A DNA stretch of 64,000 bases from Podospora bellae-mahoneyi (lineage: Eukaryota; Ascomycota; Sordariomycetes; Sordariales; Podosporaceae), in NCBI RefSeq assembly GCF_035222275.1, contig NW_026946359.1, positions 3,968,001 to 4,032,000 of the forward strand, given 5' to 3'. The translations under genes and the position numbers were made by a program. Positions 1 through 9,989 of the stretch are shown one piece after another (positions within the stretch are counted from its first letter, which is position 1; each line of letters begins with the position of its first letter). A model generated the notes under the pieces. The model did no database searches. It worked only from the letters and a program-made list of their open reading frames with translations, and was not told the origin of the DNA.

Positions 1-2904
1 GCACACTGGGCAGGGTCCGAATACAAATACAACCACATAGCTCAGCCGGCTTTTGGGCCGTCACATCCTCACCCTGGAAGGAGCGCGCTGGTGTGTGTTA
101 CCACAAATGGTCTTCTGAGGCTGTTCTATCAAATTAGCAGCCGGCATGAGGAAACAGCTCTCGAGCTCGAGAGTGTGACGGCCGCCGATGATCTCATCAC
201 GCACGCCTCTTTCTGCTGTGATAAACGTAAGACCCCGCCAGACTCGAAATGTGTTGCAGCAGAACTAATCTTTTTGGTCAGCAAACACCCTTCTCATAGC
301 TCTCGCTACGGCGTCGAAGCAGCTGAGGGTAGTGCGTGTTGGTGTGAACTGGGGGAATCCCCCAAGTGATAAGCAGGTGCACCCAGGCAGTATACAATTA
401 AGACCATCGATGAAAGAGGTGCATGTAGCCACCACCAGTTGGCTACAACATGGCCCGAGCGAGTCGACTCTAGACTTTTCCATGTCACAGCTCTCTCACC
501 TCCTAGTACTCCCGTCTTTCATGGAGACCAGTAACCCTCCAACCTTCGCCCCAGCAGTTGTTGTCACGGTGAGATCATATCTGCCAAACGAAACCTCGCC
601 CTACGATCAGGAAACCCAGAGCATCATCGATCGCTGGGAGGTTCTGAACGATCAAGCCCAAGCACCACATCCCGCGTTTGAGCAGCTGGGTCCCCGGAAC
701 GGTGCTGGAGCTGCCCCCCCGGTAAGTTTCTATGAACTTGGATGATACGAAAGCCGCAGCTAATGGGTAAATCAGACCATGACTAGGTTGCGGAAGCTGG
801 AGCCAGTCACAATCCCCAAAGTGGTCATCTCGATGCAAACGACCACCATACAGCTGGGAAGAGTCGTTTGCTTCACCTTTAGCGACGGCACCGTTCAGTA
901 CCGTGACAGGTTCACCATGACTGAACTTTACAACGAGCACAACACCGAGAACATCAACAGCCCTCACCAGGTTGGGTTCCAGTTTGACGATCCGACGCCC
1001 TGTAAGTCCTCCATACTAGTGTGTTTGCAGGTACTAGCTCCATGGTGACTAATTTTCCCACTGTTCAGGTCTTCAGGTCGCTTTCTCTCCGAGCAACTTT
1101 GCATTCGTTCAAGTGTGTGAGGATAACACATTGAAGCTGAGAAAACTCCATTATACAATGGGTGATTTAGGTTCCCTTCAAGACGGTTAGTGTGGTGATG
1201 CTTCCTTCGGCCCATGTGAGAGACCCCCAACTAAATCTGTGATCTAGTCCAAGCAAGGGCTGTTCTGGCATCTCTCACAATGCCCATCTCTTTTGCCTGG
1301 CAACAGCAAATGACCTTTGATGACATCCTGGCGGTTGTTCGTCCCTTGACCCAGCATCCGAGTAAGTTCACCCCCTGGAAGGGTTGGTCACGCCTGGATC
1401 TAACAAAAGTTCCATTTCAGAGTTCACAAATGCCTTGTTTAAGGAAATCATAACTCTGCTTCGGACTGTGGTCGACTACTCGGAAGAACAGCAGCAGCTT
1501 GTCGACACACTCATCCGGAACAACCAGCTGCAGTCCTGTCTGAGCCTTCTAAACCACTTTGGCTTCAATGGGAACTTTGAAGCCAGGTCTTTCCACGGAA
1601 AGTTCGCCTCGGTCGCCCTCAACCTGAGAAACATCATTGTTCTCATTGTGCTTGCGAACCACAGCCCACAAAAGTCCAACGGGGTCCTGAACCCGCTCGA
1701 TGAATCAGAGGTGGTCGAGACTCTTGTCGGGTGCGCAGAATGGGCCGTTAGCTTGTTCTCGTGGCTCATCGACTCGCTCTTCAACCTGCTCGACGACCCC
1801 GAGTTCATGGCGCTCCTTTCCGACCAGAGACGATTCCAGGAACTGGCGAGCTACCTCCATACCCGCAACGACGTCTCGGTCTATCTTCTCCTCTGCTCAT
1901 CAACACGCAGCTTGCTCCAGGTTGCCTGCCGTCGGGTCGCGGGCTTGGAGGAAATCAGCAGCCGCGCGCTCACGTACTACAAGACTCACAGCGTGACTGA
2001 GACAGGGGCTGCTCTTCACCATGCCTATCAGAGGATGTACCGCACCAGCTCCAGCAGCCCGGTTAAACCCCAGGATTTTGAACGCCTCTTGAGCACCCTC
2101 GGCAGGGACATTTCCACTGCCTATCAAAGAACGCTCACGGCGATGGCCAAGTCCAAGGACCAGACCCAGCCCGGGGCCACGGAGCAGCAGCAGCAGCAGG
2201 CCCAGCAGCGGGTGGAGCTTTTTGTAAAGTCGGCGCAGAACCGGTGGGAGCTGGAGATGCTGTCGGGGGCTAACCCGCCTAATATCTTCCGCGGGGTGCT
2301 CGCTCGCCTTTTTACGAGCACACTGACGACGTTTAAGGCATTGACGGACCCCGCGAAGCTGTATTTTGCCAATTATGACCTGCTTGAAGTCAATGATGAT
2401 GCGAAGACGTTGAGGGCGAGGAAGAAGGCGGGGAAGTATGTGGATGTTTTTAAGAGGGTGGAGTTGGTTGCTGGGCAGCAGCAGCAAAACACTCAGTCTT
2501 TCCCTCCTGCTGCTGTGACGAATACGGCTCAGGGGAAGGGTGGTGGTGGGGAGAATGTCAAGACTGAGGCTGGTGTGGGGGGTGCGGCAGGTGTGAAACT
2601 GGGGGGCACGCCTTCGTTGACGTTGGGGTTGGCAGGGGGTGGTGGTGGTGGTTCTGCCGGTGCTGGCAATGGGGCGAATGGGGGTGCTGCTGTTGCCATG
2701 ACGCAGGTTCACAGCCCGAGGGATGAGGGAGCGGGAGGGGCGGGAGGTGGGCATGCTATTCGGTGGAGGCGGTGTGTGAGGTGTGCTTCGGTTATGGAGG
2801 ACATTATGAACCAGCGGCCTGGGTTTACATATGTGCTGGCGCAGCAGCGGAAGTGCTGTTGTGGAGGGGCTTGGGCGCTGGTTGCAAAGGGGGCTTTGGG
2901 GTAG
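1..2904 (+). CDS. MED16: Mediator tail subunit 16 (Med16/Sin4), 5' end outside the window
   Basis: Subunit of the Mediator tail module, which links gene-specific activators to RNA polymerase II in the nucleus. Exons read as <1..226, 300..721, 776..1001, 1069..1185, 1248..1361 and 1421..2904. All five introns have GT..AG ends, the phases agree, and 862 codons are visible before TAG. The early exons carry the end of the WD40-type N-terminal region; the last exon carries the helical Med16 body and the family's conserved C-terminal block, with cysteines in RCVRC and KCCCGG that could bind zinc. A Gln/Gly-rich low-complexity stretch (about nt 2460-2740) interrupts the C-terminal part. Fungal Med16 proteins are about 950-1,000 residues, so roughly 100 residues are missing at the left edge. 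Family assignment rests on recognition of the C-terminal block and the KQLR..VRV..NW segment at the 226/300 joint. Confidence 0.88.
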
Positions 2905-3113
2905 AAGAGATGGAAGTTTATGCGCTTGGATAGATCATTCACAAGCTCGCGGTCAAATTGTCCGTTCGTTGGGGATACGAAAACTGACGTGTGGCTGCCA
3001 ACCTGAGCATGACCGTTTCATTTCATGTATACACAAGCCAGTTCTAATGAGTTGAAATCACTTCTTTTCTTTTTTCACCATAACCAACCCCTATTTTGCT
3101 TTGCCTTTTTGTC

Positions 3114-4471
3114 CTACGGTTCCCAAAGATACCTCTGCTCCACCACCCCCTCCTTCACCAACCCCCTCAACGCCATCCCATAATCCCCCCCATTCGGCGT
3201 CCTAAGCAGCGTATGAATATGAAACTTTGCCGGCTCCTTATTCGTCAAGAAAACCCCCGAGTGGTGATCAAACTCGACCAAAATCACGGGGCTCTGAACC
3301 CGGTAGTAAAACGCATCGTGATCCCCAAACCCGCCAATCCAACAAAAGTACGTCTCGTGAAACCACTCCTTCAGCTGCTCAAGTCTGATCTTTCTCGCAG
3401 TGGAAGGGAGGTAGAGGAGGTACTCGTCCAAGATCTCAGCCACGAGATCCTGTTGGGACTGGGTCATCTCCGAGACTAACACCCCCTCATAAGGAACAAC
3501 CCTATTGTCCCGATAGGCACCGCAAAGGTGGCGTTGGTCGTCGTGGTTCCACCTCCCCTTTGGCATGGCGTCATCTTTTAAATTCTTATACACCTGCGCG
3601 AGTGTTTGTTTCTCAGCCGGTAAAGACTGCATCAGCTGCAACCCCAACTTCTCCTCCCGCTGCAGGATTTGGGTTCCTTTGTAGGGGCCCGAGTCAATCA
3701 TGTTTGGCTCTGCACCTGTGAACCACGGGCTTATCACCACTTGGTCTTTGTAGAAGAAGAGGTTGAGGCAGAGGTGGTGGCCGTAGAAGGAGTAGCCCCA
3801 GGGTGTTGTGGTGGAGGGGGAGCCGAAGAGGACAAAGTTGTAGGAGTGCTCGTTGCAGATCTTCGGGGCGGAGACGAGCTCGCCGAGGAAGTGGTTGATG
3901 CGCATGGCCGAGAGGGCTTTGTGGTAGCCCTCGGGGGAGAGGGAGGATTGGAGGACTGAGAGGACGGCATCCCGGATTAGGGGGGTGAGCTCGTCGAGGC
4001 GGATGCCTTTGTTGGAGAGGAGGAATTCGGGGTTGGACCAGGTGCGCCATTCGGGGGAGTCGATGTGGTAGAGGGTGGATTTGAGTTGGGAAGGAGACAA
4101 CAGGGAGAGGAGGTTGGTGGTGGCGGTGACTATGGAAGAGATGGGGATTTCTTCTGGGGAGAGGTGGAAGAGGTTTGGTTTTACGTTTCCTGGGAAGCGG
4201 GTTAGAATGGACGGCTCTGAATGAGCGTAAAGGGGTTATGAAACAGACCATCGCTGGTTACGCCCTTGAAAGGCTCCTGGTAGAGCTTCAGCCAGTGAAG
4301 GTAGAGGCCATGAAGCCATGGGGGGTTCCCCTCTTCAATGAATGCTTTGGCATATTCATGAGCATCCTGCTTTTGCATCTCAGTGAAGCGGGGGATGGAC
4401 AAGTCAGGGAGGTGCTTATGGTATGTCTCGATGTCTGGTTGGTATGCCTCGATGTCTGGTTGGTCTGCCAT
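3114..4471 (-). CDS. DUF3500 domain protein
   Basis: Two exons, complement(3114..4189, 4249..4471), 432 aa. The 59-nt intron starts with GTCTGT and ends in CCCAG; splicing joins GVTSDG to NVKPNLFHL and keeps the family's pattern through the joint. The protein matches DUF3500 (PF12006), a family found in fungi and bacteria and usually annotated only as hypothetical. Conserved features seen are WRTWSNPEF, a GH-H pair in YSFYGHHLCLN, the GAEPN segment after PWFTG, and a C-terminal VEFDHHSGVF followed by KFHIHTLLRTPNGGDYG, which closes the domain. The histidines hint at a metal-binding or catalytic site, but no activity is established that I know of. No signal peptide or membrane segment is visible. 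The N-terminus carries a short duplicated unit (QPDIEAY, then QPDIETY). The first ATG at 4471 is the only sensible start in exon 1. Confidence 0.85.
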
Positions 4472-4960
4472 TTTGACTGTCTGGTAGTGCTCGCAACTAA
4501 GATTACTAGATTGTCACAATGACAACAAAGACTGAAGTAAGTGATGAGGTGAAGTGAGAATAGAATAAGAAGTTGAGGTTCTGTCACTAGGCATGTAGGT
4601 CTAGACACGGAAAGGCCCAGCCGGTGGTTGAATTGATGCCGGGTAATGAGGTAAAACTATCTCCCGGTCCCTGCAGCCACCTCGGCGTACCAGACATCGC
4701 CAATGGCGGAATGAATTAGAGAAAGACGGACGATAACCCGGATGTGTGGGGTGATGAAGATGGTGGAGTTGGCTGCCCCTCCCCCGCTTCCCCAGCTCCC
4801 CGCTCTTGACTACATGCCTCCCGGGCACATGGGAGATAGGCGATGTGTGGTGGTAGATTCATATTCTCATAAGGGAAATGCTAGTGAAAGTGCAATTCAA
4901 GGCTATTTGCCAGATGCCAAAGACAACTCAAATTCATTCCGTGAACCAAATCCCACCACA
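4472..4960. other. Intergenic, tandem genes
   Basis: 489 bp between two minus-strand genes. It should hold the promoter of the DUF3500 gene and the 3' UTR of the next gene. I see no open frame with coding character and no recognisable element. Confidence 0.5.
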
Positions 4961-5674
4961 TCACAGCCCCTTAAAGTTAACATGGAACAAATCCACCCCC
5001 TTCCTCTTCGCTCTCAACTCCCCAATATTCTCCTGAATAGCTACACCACACATATTAGCCACCATAGCCACCATCAACAAAGACATCATCACGACACTCA
5101 CCTCCCGGCTTCCCCTTAGCCTCAACATGCGCCTCCTTACTGACCCACCCAATAACCATCCTCACACTCTTCTCCCCAGCCCCATCCCTATCAACCTTCA
5201 CCTCCGCCCCATAATCCGCACCCTTATACCCCTCCAGCTTATCCCCCTCAACAGCACTGACAAACCGCCCAACCTGCTCCTCAAACCCCTCCTCCGTCTC
5301 AAAAGCAGTAAACACCTCAGTGCATGGCGCCTTCAACACAGCTGTGTCAAACTGATAAATAAATGTCTCTTGAGCCCTGACATGATCCTTGATGCTGGTG
5401 ATGCACTGCTTTGCTGCAGAGGCGGATGACCATTCTGTATATGCGTTGTCAGTACCTCGTGACTTGGCAACATGATACCGAAAAAAATGGGGGCGAACAG
5501 ACCAGTTGCCAGCACCCAGGTCTTTGGATCCTCGAGCTTTTGGCCAAGGAAACCTTGCTGGAAATCAGGCTGGGACTTGACTTTGGCTACAGCATCTCCC
5601 GGAAGTTGATTGCCAGAGTCGAGAGACTCGACGTCGAGTGTTTGGAAGAGTGTGACGGTGGCGGACGATGGCAT
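4961..5674 (-). CDS. Small ABM-like (dimeric alpha-beta barrel) protein, function unknown
   Basis: Three exons, complement(4961..5040, 5102..5434, 5503..5674), 194 aa. The introns are 68 nt and 61 nt (GTCTGT..ACAG; GTGAGT..GTAG) and every phase closes. The N-terminal half follows the dimeric ferredoxin-like barrel pattern: beta strand VTLFQTLDV, then QPDFQQGFLGQKLEDP, then WVLATEWSS. This is how antibiotic-biosynthesis-monooxygenase (ABM)-like proteins of fungi read. A second copy of the theme may follow (FIYQFDTAVLKAPCTEVFTAFE). These folds range from cofactor-free oxygenases to plain structural proteins, and no catalytic residue can be named here. There is no secretion signal. The last exon (27 codons) relies on the splice call; without it the frame would run on to a stop at 5055. 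Confidence 0.7.
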
Positions 5675-7460
5675 TGTTGAGATGTTTGGCTGGATGACTG
5701 TTGCTTTTGGGTTGATGATTCTGGTTGAATGAAACTGTAATTGGGAAAGCTGGCCAACTGAGAAACACGATGACGTATTAATTCAACTAACCTGTCAACT
5801 TGATAACTTGCCAGACTGGACACCGTCAACAGTGGGATTCTTCACTTTCTTTAGGACCAGTCACAAATTGTCTACAGATCACGAGCAATGCACAAAGGAG
5901 CTAAAATGGGAGAAATGGCGAGTTTGTTATTGAGAGTTTTCTATAAAAACCTTGAACACAAATCCACAACCCGAACTCCCAGTTGCCGGTATGCGTATGG
6001 TGTGTGAGACGGCGCGAAGTGCGAGAAGGGCACGGGCTTTGCGGCAAGAACGACATGTAGCACGTTGCCCGCTGGGAGACGCGACCAGCCCAGCCCAAGC
6101 CACCTCTTGGCCCTTGCCCTAGAGAGAATGTGGGATAGTCGAACCAGAGCGGGAACGAACATATCTAAGTGAATCTTCCTCGGCCGAGTCCGAGATGCTG
6201 GCTCCGGAGCAAAGTAGCTTCTGCACGAGTTGTTCCCCCGCCTTGAACTTGGCCTGTGGCGGGAAAAGACACCGGCGCATTGCCCTTACCATCGCGCTTG
6301 TCTCCTTCAGAAAAGATTCCGGTCTCAAAAGGGTGCTGGAGATCTTCAGTACAGACGCGACGTCAGATATCAATCAACCTAGTTACCCCCGAACACGCAT
6401 GCCTGAGCACGCGCAGTCGTTGCAATAATATACCCTCTCGATAACCGTCCTCACAGCCAACGCATATGCTCTATTGAAACTGTTGGCGGACTTAACATCG
6501 ATTTGAATGCCGTGAAATATAACCTCGATGTACCCTGTGACGCAAGGGCCCAAGGCAAGACTGCCGGCGGGATGAATACCAATCCCTACAGAGCGTGAAG
6601 AGCAATCTCTGCTGGGGCCACGCCGACGGGGCCTTTTAAAAGGTCATGCCCAGGACTTACTTCTCAGCATCAGTCGAAAGCAGTCGATGTCGAAAGCAGT
6701 CGAAGCCAAAAGCAGTCGAGCTGACGGAGGAACACGCAAATGGCAGTTTCAAAGTCATGCCTAGGACAACGCAAGAAGTCACCGTGTCAACGGGTCCAAT
6801 ATGGACACACTCTAGGGTACGCCAACACCTAGAGCGGACTGAAGCAGTTTAACTGTCATGCCCAGGACTAACTGCCAGCCTGTCGTTGGCTGAAGAAACG
6901 ATGCGCCTATCGCAATCGGGGCCTTTTAGAGTCCTGCCCATGACACGTGTGGAATCGTATTGAAGTCGAAGATGGGGAGGTGACAGGAGCCGTCTTCAGG
7001 GCTGACATGTTGCCAAGATGTTTGGTGTTAACAGGGCAATATGACGGGGCCAACTCTCTGGGAAGAGCGACGACGCCTCGGCACAGAGTATGCTGATCGG
7101 CTGACATTCATGTTGCTGAACTGGCGACTCGGATTGGCGGGGGCGTGTGTGCGAAAAAGCTGAAAGCGTCGAGGGTCATGTTGACTGGGCGCAGACACGC
7201 TTCGGGTGAATAGAAGGGTAGCCATGATCTAGCTGGAACAATTTGTTGTTATACTCAGGCAATGAACCAATCGACAGAATGACCTACTAAGTTGACAATG
7301 AGATCATGTCAATATTCTTGATGGCCTGTAACTTCGGAATAGCATGTTGCCGAGGGGCGCAACAGCTGGTGGTGGTGATGATGGCTGTTCAAGGTGATGT
7401 GAACAGGAGAGGGAAAAGAGGAGAAGCTGGAGAAAGACAACACTGAGGCAGGACCTGCAG
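5675..7460. other. Intergenic region without a supported gene
   Basis: About 1.8 kb. Short frames occur in all phases with no recognisable protein. The only structure I see is the repeat cluster at 6629-6945, listed separately. Confidence 0.5.
6629..6945. repeat. Degenerate local repeat cluster
   Basis: Three related copies of a GTCATGCCCAGGAC-like unit lie near 6643, 6754 and 6855. A fourth, GTCCTGCCCATGAC near 6930, resembles the unit read inverted. The first and last are preceded by the same GGGGCCTTTTA block (near 6628 and 6918). Between the first and second copies lies a short tandem array of CAGTCGAAAG-type units (6671-6719), some with 6-bp inserts. The pattern suggests a decayed duplicated non-coding segment or a small repeat element. 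No terminal repeats or target-site duplication could be identified. Confidence 0.5.
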
Positions 7461-7998
7461 GTTGACGGTATTCGAGAGTCCACATCATACATCAAATCTG
7501 TCATGGATGAAGAACTCGAGTTGTTGAAAGGTCGCTCCGACAAGCTGGTGTTGAGGGGAAATCAGCCAAGGGGGAGCCATCGCCATGTGGACATTGTTAT
7601 GCCAAACAAGGCTTGACAGAAGACTAGGAGGGTTGGTAGCGACCAAAACATGGCTTCCGTTCGCCAAGAATATCGAAAAGATTCTTGCTGGGAGAGGAAA
7701 TGCTTCACAGGACGACAGGTCTGATTCGGATGCTTTTGTGGAGAGCATGACATCGGCATGGATCACGGCACCAAGCCGCTCTCTCTTGTCAACACCTATG
7801 TTTCTAGGCCACGGGACCGACGATGCTATGGTTGATGTTCAGCTCGGACGTGAGGCCAGAGATGTGCTCTCCAAAGTAGGGTTTCGGGTTGAGTGGAAGG
7901 AGTACTTGGGTGCAGAGTTGGAAGGTCACTGGATCAAGGTGCCAGAGGAGGTTGATGATATCACGGCCTTTTTGAAAAGATCTACCGGTAGTGATTAA
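7461..7998 (+). pseudogene. Carboxylesterase/acyl-protein-thioesterase-like relic (PF02230), frameshifted
   Basis: Two overlapping frames together spell the C-terminal two-thirds of a phospholipase/carboxylesterase-family alpha/beta hydrolase. Frame 3 (7461 to about 7555) gives DGIRES..IKSVMDEELELLKGRSDKLVL; frame 1 then gives EISQGGAIAMWTLL, the nucleophile-elbow region with Ser, and runs to TAA at 7998 with GHGTDD (acid) and LEGHW (base). The switch needs one extra base at about 7553-7560, and frame 1 has a TGA immediately before it. No plausible intron bridges it. The N-terminal HG-containing part of the family cannot be found upstream. The first ATG of the longer frame (7585) lies downstream of the nucleophile codon, so a protein from it would lack the serine. 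I read this as a broken host gene; a sequencing error is the alternative. Confidence 0.6.
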
Positions 7999-8230
7999 TA
8001 GGTAACCGGTACTTTCCATAGGAAGATGTAACAAGACCAGTCGCTCTTTCCAATAACAGGGAGTGGTCGGTTGTGTTGTGAGGGCCTTCCATGACTGCTG
8101 CCTCGGACGGGACCAAAGATGCACCTTCCTTTTAAAAGTTTTTGCCATGCCCTATATCAGACTCATGTCAAAATTTCAAGCAACATTTTGTGCGGTGCAA
8201 ACCATAGGACCACCCATCAACAATCCCAAT

Positions 8231-9549
8231 ATGGAGTGTACCAAGGACACCACCCAGGACACAGGTCCAGACCAGCTTCAACAATCCGTTGCCACCGGCT
8301 GGGCTACCTTTCTCGCTGCCCAGCATTGGTCCCGGGAAGTAGATTCCCTCAGAAGGTCCCTCAACGAGCACATCAAGCAGACAAGCACACAGCATGAGCT
8401 TTTGTCCGTTGCTGTTGTGCAGTCCAAACCAAGCTCTCCTGTTACTGAAGCCAGCCTTGAAAACCACCTCGAATCATTGCGGCAGGAAATGACGGAGAGC
8501 ATGTCTCAGCTCTCGCAAAAAATTACATCTCACGAGGAGAGAACTGAACATCTCCGGTCTCTCACATCTGATGATATCAAGGACGTTCAAGAGAAGTACT
8601 TGTCAGCGCTCGGCATGGTCGAATACCTGCAGGGGGAGCTACGAGACATGAGATCAGACAAGGTCAACACGGAAAACAAGCTCACGGCGCTAGAGCGAGA
8701 TACTGAAAACAAACTCACGGCATTGGGACGCCAGATTGCTGCTCTACTACCGCCTCAAACACCCTTGCCCGACGAGGCCGTCAGTTTCCTCAACCAGCTC
8801 GTCTCTCGTCGTGCTGAAGTGATGAGAATCCTCAGCCTCCCCTGCCATGAAGAGTTCACACAGTTGCAGCAAACCCATGGTGAGAAAACGCCTGAACAAA
8901 TCTCCATCAGACCTTGGGCTTACCTCCTATAGTCACTGGAGCCACTGCCAACCCCGAACATACTACCATACCGACAAACCCGCCTAGGCTCAATAACACA
9001 AACACCACACCCACTTCAGCATCATCCATCACAGACATTCAAATCCACGTGCCGGACAGAAGGCAGAGGCAGAACACAGTGAGCAAACACAGTCAGCCCT
9101 ACATGGCGGTTATCACTCGAAAGCAGCCCAAACGGAAGGCCGCAGAGCCTCCCCAGACACAACCCAGTTCAAAAAGGGCCATGCCACCGGGGACATCTTC
9201 AACCAAAACCAGCCTCGTTAACCCGCCAAAGACGGTCCCTGCTGATGCCCAAGACACAAAGGATCTCTACCACCGGTTCCGGAGCCGGTATGACACCAAC
9301 CCGCCCCAGGATCAAGTAAGGGGCATCTGGAGATTCATCAACCAGATAAAGAATCCCGACGTCGCAAAGCATCTTCAGGAGTCTCTTGTCATCTCCCTGC
9401 CCGAGTACGTGAAGTTGGGTTCAAGAAGTCGACTGGCGACACAAGTCAACGGCGTCCAGAGAATTTTCATTACGATATCTGGGAAAGTGACCTGGAAGAT
9501 GTTCTCCGAGGCGTTTGACAAGTATGCGGCTTTGCATTTGAAGGAGTGA
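8231..9549 (+). CDS. Coiled-coil protein of unknown function
   Basis: Two exons, 8231..8879 and 8933..9549, 421 aa. The 53-nt intron (GTGAGA..CTATAG) removes a premature stop and restores phase. The first exon is rich in Gln, Glu and Ser with heptad-like spacing (roughly residues 60-190), including two near-identical ENKLTALxR units in tandem, which suggests a coiled coil. The middle is a basic, Pro/Thr/Ser-rich linker with KRKAAEPP and SSKRAMPP, possible nuclear localisation signals. The C-terminal 110 residues (DLYHRFRSRYD to YAALHLKE) look like a compact folded domain I do not recognise. Start: 8231 is preferred because upstream in-frame ATGs at 8147 and 8165 give an unconvincing N-terminus, but those cannot be excluded. 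Confidence 0.6.
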
Positions 9550-9989
9550 ATGTGGCTACCAGGAGATTGATGACATTGATGATGATGAGAATGGTGCGGT
9601 GGATGGAATGATACGAAGTATGAGCGAAACGAAAATTTGCTGGAAATTTGCTTCACGTAAGACGATGTAGCTTGGCAGATATGGGTGAAGGATGGATGGG
9701 GGTTGCAGGTATGGGGGTTTCTGTGGTCCATGTACATTATCGACAGATTTGCTATTTAGGCCACTTGCAGGAGCTTTCTAATCCACAATGGCTGTATCAT
9801 AACATCCTTGACAAGCAGTCCACTTATAAGTATGGGAAATATTATTCAAATGTTTTCTAGAAAAAATACCTCATGCTATGTGTATGTACCATTTTCCAGT
9901 TGGTGATTCAAATATCTTATGCAAACCAACCCCCTCTCTCGAACCCCTGTTACTATCTTCAACTTTTGTAACCAACTCCCTCCCTCCCC
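9550..9989. other. Intergenic, convergent 3' ends
   Basis: 440 bp between two converging genes. It probably holds both 3' UTRs; nothing else is evident. Confidence 0.4.
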
